A stretch of DNA of 29,142 bases from Reclinomonas americana ATCC 50394 (Eukaryota > Jakobida > Jakobea > Jakobida): assembly GCA_048213135.1 (NCBI GenBank), contig PS015122.1, positions 167,762-196,903 on the forward strand, read 5' to 3'. Below are positions 1 to 10,739 of this stretch, one piece after another (the stretch's first letter is position 1; the number at the start of each line of letters is the position of its first letter). The notes beneath the pieces were generated by a model. The model saw only the letters and a program-made list of their open reading frames with translations, made no database searches and was not told the DNA's origin. A program made the translations under genes and the position numbers.

Positions 1-3000
1 GGGGGAGAATGCGGGGGAGAAAGCGACGCACCATCTGGATGCGGTAGTCCGCAAGTGTGCGACCATCCTGCAACAACAAACGACGCACAGTGAATACAGC
101 ACATCAGACTTCATCAAAGGGGGAGATTGAGACAGAAAACACGCACCTCCAGCTGCTTGCCTGCGAAAATGAGGCGCTACGCGGAAAGACAAGAAACGAA
201 GGAAGAGTCAGCACGCAGGCCGACTCGGGGACAACGCACAATGCAACACACCTGCTGATCTGGCGGAATACCTTCCTTGTCTTGGATAAGGTACTTGATA
301 TCCATAATTGTGCTGATGGCATCCACAATAATCGTGATTGTCTTGCCGGTCTGCGAGAATTAGATCAGCCTCCAGGCACATGCGCAATCGTCGCAAAAAT
401 AATGTCGACAAACTCATTCTCTCTCTCTCTCTTCCCCCACCACACCCGCAACGCACCAGAGTCTTCACAAAGATTTCGAAGGACGAGCCAAACACGTACA
501 CGCGATCCACAGGTGACGGATAGAAGGCCGACAGGTAATGCTCGACTGACTGCGGTGCGTCGTTGGAGATCAATCGCAACACAGCTGTCGTCAACACCAA
601 TGAGATTGAGCACCACGACTGCGATTCTTTGGAGCGCACAAATGCACACGCACCCAGATCCACGGCCACCAGCGTCACAGAGGCGCCAGCCACCGGACGG
701 TTGTTGGCATCCACCACACGAACCAGCGCCGACGATGCGCGTCCAGGGACAGCAGCCTCCGCAGGGAACTCAACGGTGGCCTCGAGTGTGCGCGACGCGG
801 TGGACACCCAACGCGAGTGCGTGCTCGGACGGTTCGGCACGTCGGAGCGGACGTACACAATGTGTACCATCACGCAAGGGACCATCTGCGGCAACGATGA
901 GTGTGAATCTCTCACGCTGTGGGTGCAGAAGCATCCCCTTCTTACCTGCTCGGTCACCACAAATGGCACCTCGGTGAACTCATTTTCAAGCACCACCTGA
1001 TGCATGCACACACACACACACGTGTGAGCACTCAGAAGAGCGCACGGATGGACAGGTATACACGAACCACACGCGCGTCCTCAATCATGGCGGAGCCAAT
1101 CGTCACAAGCGCGACAAGTCGGCCGTCTGCGTGACGCGGAATGCGCACGGCAGCCGTGCTGCCGACGCGAAGCTGCGTGCACCATTTGGTGAGAGGGGTG
1201 TAATCGCACACAAAAAAACAGACTATCCGGCGCCACTCACCGGCTCCTTGCCGTCGTCCTCCACACCACGCTCGTCGACAATGGTCACCTTGTGCTGCGG
1301 CTGCCGAACCGGCGCGGCAACCGGCCGAGCCACATCCTCTTCCGGCCTCCGTGCCACGTAGTACGAGACGTCGGCACCGTTCCAACGGCCTGCGGCATCG
1401 CGAATGTACGCCGTGACGGTGACAGTTCCCGTTTTCTGCATGGTGACATGCAGAGGATCTCCCTGAGAAGGAGTGGCGAGGCTCGTGAGAAACTCTCCAT
1501 AGTCACAACATCTTCGGCGCGCACGGACGGACGATACCTTGATGGTGCCCTGCGTGTAGTAGCTGGCCACCGTGTACTGTACGAACTCGCGAGTCTGCGT
1601 CTGCTCGACGTGGTACAGCACGACAAGATCCTCGTCGTCCACTCGCTCGCCAAGCTCGTTGACCAACACATGCGACACCGCAACTTCGTCGCCAACGTAG
1701 ACGGCGTTCTTCGGCACACCCAGACCCACATAGCGAGTGGAGGGGTGAATGATGTAACTCGTCTCCGATCCCCACGTCTGCATGCTGCTGTCGGTGGCCA
1801 GCACTTGCACCTGCGCCGTGACCGGGTGCACTGAGGTGGTCGACCGGGCCGCCAGATCGGCACGCAGCTCTCCCTTGTCGCTGAACCTCGCGACGAACTG
1901 ATCCACGTCCTCACGGAGCTCGGACAGGTCCTGCACTCCGCTCAGCGTGAAGTGGTAGTCGGCGAGCTCTGCACACACACGCACATTCGGTCAGAAACAA
2001 GCTAACACGGAGGGACACGAGTGAAATCAGTACCCTTGTCTTTGGCGGAGAAACGGTATCGCTCGTAGGAGACAACAGTGCGCCCAAACGCCGAGGCCAG
2101 CGGATCGCCCGTTTGCAACTTGGCCGTTCCGCGGAGCTTGACTACGTCACCCACCACGCACTGGCCGGGCTCAACGGTGGCCGCAACCACGAATTCAGGC
2201 TGCACAGCAACAACAACAACAACAGCAGCAGCAGCAAGTGAGCTGCATAACATGAGTGGTATTGTTGAGCGCGCTGTGTCCCACCTTGCGATATTGCTGT
2301 TCAGCAGAGTGAGGAATTGAGTGAGCGGCGAATGAGGTAGCCGAGAGACAAGCAACTATAGTCAACACACACAGACCTTGACAGTAATGGTCTTATCGAT
2401 TGAGTCGCCAAACGTGTCAGATCGCACCGTGATCTTGAAATTGGGCACCATTTGACCGTCGGGCATCTGCACAGCGTCCGGCAGCACGAAACGAGACCAG
2501 AAGACACCGGTGGTCGCGTCGTACGTGACCGTGGTGTTGGTGACTCCTGCATGGATTCACGGTGAGCTGCGGGCCTCGTCCTTTCCTCCTCTTCCTCTCA
2601 TCGCCACTCACCGGCAATGTCCACGTAGAGAGTCAGCTTCGGATCGCAGTCGGGGATCACCAGCTGACCGTCGTGCAGATTGAGGCGCATGTCGCCGCGC
2701 ACACAGACTTCCTCGCCCGAGCTGTACAGCCGGCTGTGGATTCACAGAGCAAGAGAGAGAGAAGTGAGCAATGAATGTGAGTAGGCGCGCACGAGGAGGC
2801 GCTGCGTGCTGTTGCACGTACCGGTCCGTCGACATGTGGAAGAGTGCGCGGCCGCCTGCCACCGGTCGCACGCCCGCCATGATGGGAACAACACCCCATC
2901 CAGTCACGTGCCGAACGTGCACACTGTTACACGCGAACTCGTTGGCCGGAATGGTGAGCAGTCCAGCGGCGTCCGAGTGGAAAACCTACGAGCGCACAGT

Positions 3001-6000
3001 ATGAGTACGCACGCACACGGCTCCTAAAAACAGATGCAAAAACAACTGCACCCTTTCTGCTGGCTTTGTGGGATCCGAGCTGTTGAGCAGCCGGAAAGTG
3101 GCGTTGACAAGCGGCTGGTTGTCACCAGTGCTGGCCGCCAGCACAACCGTGCGGCTGTCGCACAAGAACCCGCTGCACCACACAGAAGAAATGGTCACCA
3201 GTGAGCGACGTGCTGCTGCTGAACTGCACCCACTCTCTGACGTGCGCACCAGCGGAATGATTGCACCCACACCAGTGACGAATGGATACGCTCCACCAGA
3301 GTCAATGAGAAGTGACGGGGGTGACCAGGAGTGGGCACAAAGTGGCCCATGCGAGCGTAGTGCGGCAGGACGTTGTGCCCCATCATCGGCGCGTGCTTGA
3401 GACTGTAATGGTAGTTGGTGGAGAGGTCCCACAACGCGGGCGGCAGAGGGCGACCGATTTTGGCAGAGAGTGCCGCCAGCACATCGGGCACCGTCGTCGA
3501 CTTGAGCACCGACAGCTTGACACCGTCCGCCGCCGCCGCCGCCGCTGCCTCGTCCGCAGCATCGCCAAACACGCGCTGAGGCACACGAATGATGACAGTC
3601 ATCTCTTCGTGCGCCATGCCCAGCTCCTCCACGCCGAGATTCGCTGAGAATCCCGCCGGCACCTGTGTCGACACGAGGATGAGCGCCATTGCACCGATAA
3701 AGCAACACATGCAAATGTGACAAGCGTACATTGTCACCACCGACTGCCTCGATCAGCAGCGCCAGTGGCTGATTGCGTCCCTCGTGAGTGAACACCGAGC
3801 CAATCTTGTAGACAGAGTACTCTCCCTCTCGTTCAATCTGTCGAAATGACGAGTGAATAACACACACTGTGCGGACAGAGTGCAAGAGAGGAAGTACGCA
3901 CCGCGAGCGCGGAGCGTCGGTTGGCGGCGCGCACTTTGTTTTCGTAATCGACTCGAGCCGAACTGCCACACGGCGCAAAGTGGGCGCCCACATCGTCTTC
4001 GCTCGGCTGGTACTTGAAGCAGTTGACGGCGACGATGCCTTCCACACGAATCGAGGCTTCCTCCTCTGGCGTCAGGCTCTACAAACATGCCCAGAAAAGC
4101 ATCCCACGTAAACACACACACGCACGCACACAAGGCCCCCAGGGAAGGTATGCAGACCGCAATGGATTTGCCGATCTTGCGCGGCACCGGAGCCAGCGGA
4201 CACATGCCGTAACGCGAGGCAAGTCGCAGTTGCTGACCGTAGTCATCTGTGGCCGAGGCGACGGTAACCTTGTGTGCAGGCACATACTGGTCAGTACAAC
4301 GGAGAGAGCCACCGCCACGCAGACAACGAATGTAGAGACCAACCTTGTAGACGTCAAACGGCACGAACAAGTCTCCGAGGCGGACGGTCACATTGGAGCC
4401 CCACAACGTGAACGGACTGTCATTTTGCTGGCGGCCTCCAAAGTTGACGCGGTCTCCCGGTTTCTCGAGTCGATCGGCCGACAGGAGTTCACCTGCAACA
4501 GGAATGAATTGTGTTGGTGGCGGTGGAAGTGACAATACATAAGCACCGACCGCACGTACCGCGAGTGACCGAAATGATCTTGATGTTGCGAATTTCCGCA
4601 GTGGGGTTCTGTGGTCACATGAGGGAATGGGATGAGAAGGGAGAGGAGATGAGGGAAGGCGGATATAGGACAAAGAGTGGAGAAAGAGAGCACACACAAC
4701 ATGCAGCAGGATTCAGAACTACTGTACGCAGAGTAAAAGTAAACGAAAGGGGAGACACCCGATCGAAAAACAAGCATGATACAATGCCGACCGGCATCGT
4801 CTCATTGTTACGCACCGAAAAGTTCACTTGCAAATGCGTCTGGTTCACGAACGAGACGGAGCTGAGCTCGAATGTTGGCAGAACCTGTCCGACACACACA
4901 GATTAGCTAGCGGCCACGAGCACACAAAAATGTGCTCGTCGTCGTACCTGGAAGTTGAAAGTGTGTTCCTGCAGCGACGGCAGTGGGCCTTCGGCCGACG
5001 GCAGTCCAGCGGCCAGCTTCACCATGACTTGGCTACCGATCGGGAGAGGCCGCGCCGGTTCAAAGTAGACGCGCTGATCGCTGTAGTCGCCACCTCCGTC
5101 GGCTGGCTCCGGCGCCGCGACTGCATCACACAACTGCGTAGCGCGCATTTTTGCAAGTCAGCGGCACTCACCACAGCACCCCTCTACTCCACAAGGCACT
5201 TACATGTGTTGCGGCCTCGGCTCCATTCAGCTGCCAGAACGAGATGCCAGGGATAATGAGCTCTCGCACAATCTGCGACGGCAGTGATTTGAGTGGACGG
5301 TGGCACAATGCACGCGAATGAACGAAAGGGACAACTTGCCTGCTGATCGAACAGCAGCTCGCACCGTGGTGTCTGCGTGCGAACCACTCCCTGCGGAGCC
5401 CACGTTTGCACCTTCATGCGCGGCGTGGTGAAGCGGATGCGACGCGGGCGCCCAAGAGTCTTGCCGGTGATGGAGCGAGCATCTGCGAAGAATGAAATAG
5501 TTGAATTGGAAAAGAGGATAGCGAAAAGAACGGCAAGAAGCACATTGCAGCTCACCCTCTGTCACCGTCACCGTCTGCATTGTTGCACGAATGGATGAGT
5601 GCGTGCACAATCTCAACGGGAGCAAGGCGACACGAGACGCAACAAATGTCGTGGAGCCATTCAACCGCGCCGGTTTGTAGGTCACAATCTGCGGATTCTG
5701 CCACACAGTGACACCGCCAAAGAAGAACTCGGGGTTCTCGCACATGAGGAAGGCCGGCGGCTCCTCGCTCATGTCCTCCGGCGACAACTCGGTCATGGGT
5801 TGCGAGAACTCGACCACAATCTACGCAACACCACGAGTCACGACAACAACAACAACAACAACAACGACAAAGCCGAGTCGGACAGCACAAACCTGCGGGT
5901 CGTAGCCATTCACCACACCATTCGGTGCCACACGGGCCACCACCAGCGGCTTGTCGGCATCGTCGTCGACCGGCACCTCGTCCACGATGCCCACTGTGAA

Positions 6001-6906
6001 TGCATAAGAAACACAGTACTCGTCTCCCTCTCTCCCACTCTGTTGACAATACACGCAACGCTGAGTGATCTCCACGGCATCGCCGAGATCGACCGCCTCC
6101 GCCGGCACCATTCCCTCTGCCACGGCTGCCGGATCAAAGTTCGCGTCCTCGCCACTGCCGTCCTCCAGATCCATGCTTTCGCAGACTCGAGCCGCAAACG
6201 ACTCGCCAGCAGCACCGTGCAGCGGAGTCGCATGATCTGCAGACGAGGAGGTCATGAGACAAGAGACAAGAGACAGGGTGCATCCTCTTCGCGCAACTGA
6301 CAGCCGCGGCCTGTGCAGCCGCATCCACTGCCTCGCCGGCCTCTCCCCTCGGCTTGAATCCAATGGACGCCGACGCCAGTGCAGTGCCGCCGGGGAACGC
6401 CCACAAAGTCAGCTGCGGCGACTACATGGTAAGCACTATAAATAGATTCGGATGATTATCATCAATGCACACACACACACCGTCGGCATCTCGTCGCCCT
6501 CTGTTGGGATTCCGGCCAACTGACAGATCTCTGCCAGCGACTTGCTGGTGTTGACCACGTGACCACCGCGCTCAGTGACGAGCACCATTGATACATCGTC
6601 ATCCGCTTGCAATTCATCGTCGTCACCAGCAGCAGCAGCATCTGCGGGGACGAGGAATCGCGACAAGCCCGGGTCCTCCTCGCACACAATCGACAGCACC
6701 ATTTCCAGTGGGAAGTCGGCGGGGAACTCCATGCCGGTCTGAATGGCCTCGGCTGGCTTGCCCGCAATGTTGTGCTGATGGGCGACATCTCCAACCTGCT
6801 CCTCCTCCACCTCTTCTTCTTCGTCTCCGTCCCGCATTTGCCGGTTCACGGCAGCCACCACGGCGGGTGGCAGGAGGTCGGGCGACACGATGCGAAGGCG
6901 GATCAT
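1..6906 (-). CDS. Bacterial-type alpha-2-macroglobulin with embedded ubiquitin domain (3' end beyond window)
   Basis: A2M proteins trap proteases: cleavage of a bait region triggers a thioester domain. Thirty exons in consistent phase give 1,517 residues from ATG 6906 to the left edge. From 6906 down they are 6481-6906, 6298-6421, 6060-6236, 5893-5993, 5644-5820, 5556-5574, 5340-5482, 5204-5272, 4948-5133, 4816-4884, 4560-4608, 4344-4492, 4158-4286, 3902-4078, 3730-3837, 3280-3662, 3052-3172, 2822-2985, 2612-2721, 2377-2546, 2034-2199, 1538-1968, 1241-1462, 1068-1172, 946-996, 654-885, 457-584, 252-350, 147-176, 32-67. Family marks include EFSQPMTEL (about residue 280), [14 protein letters not shown] (about 435), STRYVGLG (about 1150) and the macroglobulin hallmark VDLAVLRL (about 1419). 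A ubiquitin domain follows from about 1457. The first 240 residues are acidic, lack a signal peptide and match nothing I recognise. The thioester domain would lie left of the window. The A2M call is firm; single splice sites are less so. Confidence 0.85.
32..474 (-). other. Ubiquitin domain encoded inside the A2M gene
   Basis: Exons 457-584 (end), 252-350, 147-176 and 32-67 encode ubiquitin residues 3 to 63. The first begins within the A2M exon itself, reading ...VFGSSFE then IFVKTL. Residues 30-56 are identical to canonical ubiquitin, including the Ile44 patch, Gly47 and Lys48. Lys6, 11, 27 and 33 are kept, Lys29 is Leu and Lys63 is Met. Changes cluster at residues 15-28 and after 56. Introns fall after residues 8, 41, 51 and 63, all phase 0. 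The C-terminal tail, with or without Gly-Gly, lies outside the window. Because the A2M part and the start of ubiquitin share one exon, a separate neighbouring ubiquitin gene is unlikely. Confidence 0.88.
2207..2236. repeat. (CAA)n(CAG)n microsatellite in an A2M intron
   Basis: Trinucleotide run just outside the right edge of exon 2034-2199. On the minus strand it reads as (CTG)n(TTG)n ending at the acceptor CAG, so it doubles as the polypyrimidine-like tract. Confidence 0.8.
5843..5866. repeat. (CAA)n microsatellite in an A2M intron
   Basis: Eight CAA-type units in the intron between exons 5893-5993 and 5644-5820. On the gene's strand this is a (TTG)n run just upstream of the TAG acceptor at 5821-5823. 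Confidence 0.8.
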
Positions 6907-7258
6907 GAATGTTTCTCTCTCACTCGGAATAATAATGATTCGTTGTTGTGTTCGACATGACAAGACGGACATGAAGTGACTTGTCTCGACGGTCGTGGAC
7001 GGCAGTTGAGTGTAACTGCAGCAACTTGCTCTCCTCGAGCATTGTTTATATGCAGCTCTCTTCCACATGCAGACGTGCGGAGTGCCCATTGCTGCGCACG
7101 AAGTCCCACACTGCGGCGAAAGAAGAGCCACCAGTCGACGACAGCTTGAGCTTTCGTGTCTTTGCTCATTGCTGCAGCAACAGGCGTGTTCCCACAGCGA
7201 GGTGTGAAATAACTGCGACCAGTTTCTTGCTGACTTCGAACACGAACGCGTACGCTGT
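6907..7258 (-). promoter_or_regulatory. Intergenic spacer: 3' end of WD40 gene and upstream region of the A2M gene
   Basis: Both flanking genes are on the minus strand, so these 352 bases must hold the WD40 gene's 3' UTR and the A2M promoter and 5' UTR. The one motif seen is TATAAA on the minus strand (plus-strand 7045-7050), about 140 bases upstream of the A2M ATG. That is only weak evidence for a core promoter. A short minus-strand open stretch ending at 7166 could instead be an extra 3' exon of the WD40 gene. Confidence 0.3.
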
Positions 7259-8684
7259 TCACCACTCCTCTCGATTGCCAACAACAAACACCTGCATCTC
7301 GGCATCCTCCAAGATAAAGCAACGCAACACGAATCGCGGTAGTGGTTCCATGCCAATTCCGATCTCGTCCATCTGCAGAGCCTCCACAGCCAGTTTCGCC
7401 GACTTCAACTCTCGCGCGATCAACGCCTGTTTACTCCGTTGCCCTGCAGCACGAGGCGAATGAGCAGCACCATCACCTTTGCAAGTGCACCCCACGCAGT
7501 ACCGCACCGGCATCCCACACGCGCACTGTGCGATCCTCCGACACGCTGACAACGCGGCCCTGGCGCACAAACGCAACATCGGTCACGTGGCGGTTGTGTC
7601 CGTGCATGGCATGCGAAATGCTTTGGAACAGGTCTCCGTGGCGAGTCCACACGCGGGCAATGTACCCTGCGGTCGTGTGCACAGTCAGCACAAAGGGCGA
7701 GAGAGTATCAACGGGGACACGCTGCGCACCTTGAATACCCAACACATGACGGCCGTTGCGAGACACTTGCAGCGATGATGGACGGTGGCCGTGGTAACTC
7801 GACGGCTGAAACCAGTCCACCAGAACCTCTCCATTCGACATGTCATACTCTGTAAAGTGCAGCCTGTGGTTCTCCCCCTCAGCGTCGACAGCCATCAGCT
7901 GGTGCGCCTCACACCCAATGATTGTGCACGAATTGAATTGGGCCACCGTCCTGCCGACTGCGTGCACCTCCACGGCCGCGGAGTGGCCGTCGGTCTCCAG
8001 GCGCCAGAATGAGAGCGTGCTCTGGTCTCCGAGCACCGCCATGAAGCGGCTGTCGGCCGATATGTGAACAGACCGCGCATTGGCAACGGACAGCTTGTAC
8101 AACTCCAAGCCGTCACTCAAACGCAGCAACGAGACGCCCTCCGCTGAGGCCACCGCAACCATGGCCAAGGTGTCATCAGCGGGCAGCGTCAACCCGCAGG
8201 CAATCGCGTGCACTCTGCTCGGAGCCCTGGGCGTCGACCACAGCACACAACTGCCCTCCTGCACATGCTCCGTGTCCACCAACCACAGACGCGCACAGTT
8301 CTCTGGGTGCATGCAGCCGACCAGCAAGCGCAGCAGCTGCCCACCTCCTTGTCGGCCACTCGGAGGAGGCACAAAGAGCAGGTGCGTGACGCTGCATTCG
8401 GGATCACGGAGCACGCCCACACGATTCCACTCGGCGCCACTGCGCCACACAAACACATGGATGCCGTCGCCACACGAGGTTGCCATGAAGAACCCATCCG
8501 TGGACACTGCCACGCAGCGAATGCAGTGGCGCAGCTTGCACAGCACGGTGTGTGGTGTGCGCATGTTTGTGTGAATGCGTCGCGAGGAGCAAGTCTCGTC
8601 AAAGAAGCTGTCATCGCTGTCACTTCCACTGCCACTACCATCGTCTTTCGTGGGAGCAGGTGAGCGGGAACGAGAGGCACCCAT
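7259..8684 (-). CDS. WD40-repeat protein, divergent paralogue of the gene at 8749
   Basis: Two exons (7508-8684, 7259-7443) give 453 residues. After a Ser/Asp-rich acidic N-terminus (about residues 10-28), the rest reads as beta-propeller blades, for example RHCIRCVAVSTDGFF, ending with HVTDVAFVRQGRVVSVSEDR and RVWDAG near residue 390. WD40 propellers are protein-binding scaffolds; no specific function can be assigned. The intron sits in phase 1 just after the last WD blade, exactly as in the neighbouring paralogue, and both continue into a shared motif, EPLPRFVLRCFILEDA here. The ATG lies in CATG shared with a possible start of the divergent gene. The stop at 7259-7261 is the simplest reading, although a donor-like GTGTTT inside the last exon could extend the protein by another exon. 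Confidence 0.82.
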
Positions 8685-8748
8685 GATGCGTCGACGAAGA
8701 AGAAGAGTGACTCACTCGACTCGTCTGTCCTCAGTCGTCCCCGCTACG
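8685..8748. promoter_or_regulatory. Shared 5' region of divergent WD40 genes
   Basis: Only 64 bases separate the minus-strand ATG (8684) from the preferred plus-strand ATG (8749). An in-frame plus-strand ATG at 8683 would make the two coding regions overlap. The two 5' UTRs must overlap or be extremely short, so the promoters are probably interleaved or lie inside coding sequence. No TATA box is visible. Confidence 0.4.
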
Positions 8749-10253
8749 ATGAGTGCCTGTGAGCGCACGTTCTCCAGTCGCCCGGCCATCATCTCGCTCT
8801 CTGTGCACTCTGCGAGTGGACTGGTGGCGACCTCGTGCACCGATCATGTGGTGCGCCTGTACGATCTGCACAGTGGCGAGTGTGTGTGCGATCACATTGA
8901 GTCGCGCACTCGTGCACTCATTGCGCAGGTGCACTTCTCGCCCGTGTCGGTGCTGAGTGGCTCCGATGTGTGGCTGGTGTGTGGCATGTTTGGGGTCATT
9001 GAGGTGTGGCATGTGATTGAGCGGCAGCAGCGACAACCGCGACTGGCGTGGACTGTGAACGACACCGAGTCGTTTGCGGGTGTGTGCTGTCTGGCCATGA
9101 CACACGATCAGGAGCTGGTGTTTAGTGGCTCCGAGGACAATGGAGTGGTGTATGCGTGGGCGCGCGATCCGGTGGTGCGGGCGAGCGGCACGTGGATCCG
9201 CACGTACGGGACCACTCGCATGGTGGGTGTGATCGAGGCCGTGTATGCACTGGCGGTGAGCCAAGACGACCGGTTACTGGTGTCGGGGACGTGCTTTGGT
9301 TCGATTGTGGTGTGGGACATTGAGTCGGGCCTCGCGGTGCGCCGCATGGACAACAGGATTCACGTCTGGTCGCTGGCCGTCACTGAGCGTGAGCCAGACG
9401 AGTTGCTGGTGGTCAGCGCACACGACGATCAGCGGATACGCGTGTGGGAGCTGGCGACGGGCACGCAGCTGAGTGAACTGTGCAGCGATAGCGAGTGGGT
9501 GTCGTCGGTGGCCATGTCAATCGATGGCACTCATGCAGCCAGTGGATCGGAAGGTATCGCAACAGAAAGGGAGATGATCAGAGGTTGTTGACTCACTCTC
9601 CTCCTTGGCAGACGGCACGGTGTATGTGTGGCGGCTGAGCCCACCGGCTCAGGTGGCCGTCTTGCGCGGTCACACAAAATGCGTATGTGGCGTGGCGTTT
9701 CTGCCCGACGATCGCATCGTCAGTGCCTCGCGCGACGGCACTGCGCGACTGTGGGCGGGCGGTGCGTCCCTTGTTTGTGCTGTTATCTTGCCTTTGCCAA
9801 CAATGTCTCATGCTTCCTCTCTTGTCTGTGTGTGCTGCAGTGTGGAGCACGCGGTGGTGTGCACAGCAAGAGTGGGCCACCAGCATCCGTGCCGTGCACG
9901 CACTCCCTTCATCCTGCGACGACAGCGGAGAACCTCTGCCACGTCTCGTACTGCGCTGCTTCCTGCTCGAGGACGCACGACTGGTGGCACTCGCGGAAGG
10001 AGGTGTGGCTGGCATTGCACACATACATCCACACGCACGCTGACTGCTCGACACAGTGACCACCGAGCCGGCGATCGAAGCATCAAGGGAGGAGCTCGAG
10101 CAGGAGCTAGACGCGGCTCTGTGTCGCGAAGACGAGTGGCGTGAACGACTGCTGCTCACCGAGCGCGAGCTGGACGCCGCGCAACAACAAGTGCGCGAAC
10201 TGCGCGATCAACTGGCTCGATTGCAACAATCATCATCACTAGCCACCGTGTAA
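8749..10253 (+). CDS. WD40-repeat protein with C-terminal coiled coil
   Basis: Four exons (8749-9553, 9612-9761, 9841-10002, 10057-10253) give 437 residues. Blades are clear: [44 protein letters not shown] joined across intron 1 to [11 protein letters not shown], and [20 protein letters not shown] followed by TARLWAG. Then comes [16 protein letters not shown], shared with the divergent neighbour, and a charged Leu-heptad tail (about residues 378-430) that looks like a coiled coil and could mediate dimerisation. The neighbour lacks this tail in its simplest model. ATG 8749 begins just before conserved-looking sequence. ATG 8683 would add 22 residues with an Arg6 run. The last 15 bases overlap the antisense end of URM1. 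The partner or pathway is not known. Confidence 0.85.
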
Positions 10254-10739
10254 TGTAGAGATAAATGTCACTGTATCACCGTCGGCCAGCTCTGCGTCAA
10301 TGCCGCCGAGGATCTCCCAGTCGCAGTCGTTGATGACCACGAGAATGCCCGGGCGACTGATTGATGCAGTGTCAGAGCAACCAAAGATAGTCGCTCACTG
10401 CGCCCTCCCATCCCTGACTCTCTCTCTCTCTCTCACACACACACACAGAGAGGGACAGGGAGGAGCACGCAACACCGTGTTGGCAGCGGCAAACAACTCG
10501 CGTCTCTCACGAATCATCACATCGCGCACATGCGCAATCAGCTGCCGAATGCCGCTCTTGCTGACCTCCTCCTCACCACCCTCCGTCTCCAGTGTCACAT
10601 CGGCCTTGGTCACACCGCCAAGAAGCAGCTCAAGACCGCCACTGAGAGAGAGAGAGAGTGAGAGTGAGACGAGAGAGAGAGGGCGCATGGATGACTGTGT
10701 GTAACGCAACACAAACTCTACGTGCACTCGACACGGCAT
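10239..10739 (-). CDS. URM1: Ubiquitin-related modifier 1 (sulfur carrier)
   Basis: Urm1 is a ubiquitin-fold sulfur carrier. It is activated as a C-terminal thiocarboxylate by the Uba4/MOCS3 enzyme, supplies sulfur for tRNA wobble-uridine thiolation and can be conjugated to proteins. Three exons (10711-10739, 10474-10641, 10239-10356) give 104 residues, close to the usual length of about 100. The protein begins MPCRVHVEF, then [12 protein letters not shown] and the hallmark [18 protein letters not shown], and ends FISTLHGG, the required di-glycine terminus. Both introns use the unusual donor GTTGCG, which alone keeps frame and reproduces the family sequence. Exon 1 is 29 bases. The last codons and stop are antisense to the last codons of the WD40 gene at 8749-10253. 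A decayed partial copy lies at about 12583-12755. Confidence 0.95.
10417..10446. repeat. (CT)n(CA)n microsatellite in URM1 intron 2
   Basis: Runs of CT then CA within the second URM1 intron. GA runs at about 10643-10682 mark the first intron; on the minus strand these are CT tracts ahead of the acceptor. Confidence 0.75.

Noticed and set aside
1292-1834. Long plus-strand open frame opposite the A2M gene
   Set aside because: It is antisense to exons 1538-1968 and 1241-1462, whose minus-strand translation matches the A2M family; the plus frame has no recognisable protein and crosses an A2M intron.
7166-7255. Minus-strand stretch KKLVAVISHLAVGTRLLL before a stop, looking like a coding tail of the WD40 gene
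   Set aside because: None of the splice choices I tried join it in frame with the upstream exon except through a 33-base intron, shorter than others here. The simple stop at 7259 is preferred, though an extra exon cannot be excluded.
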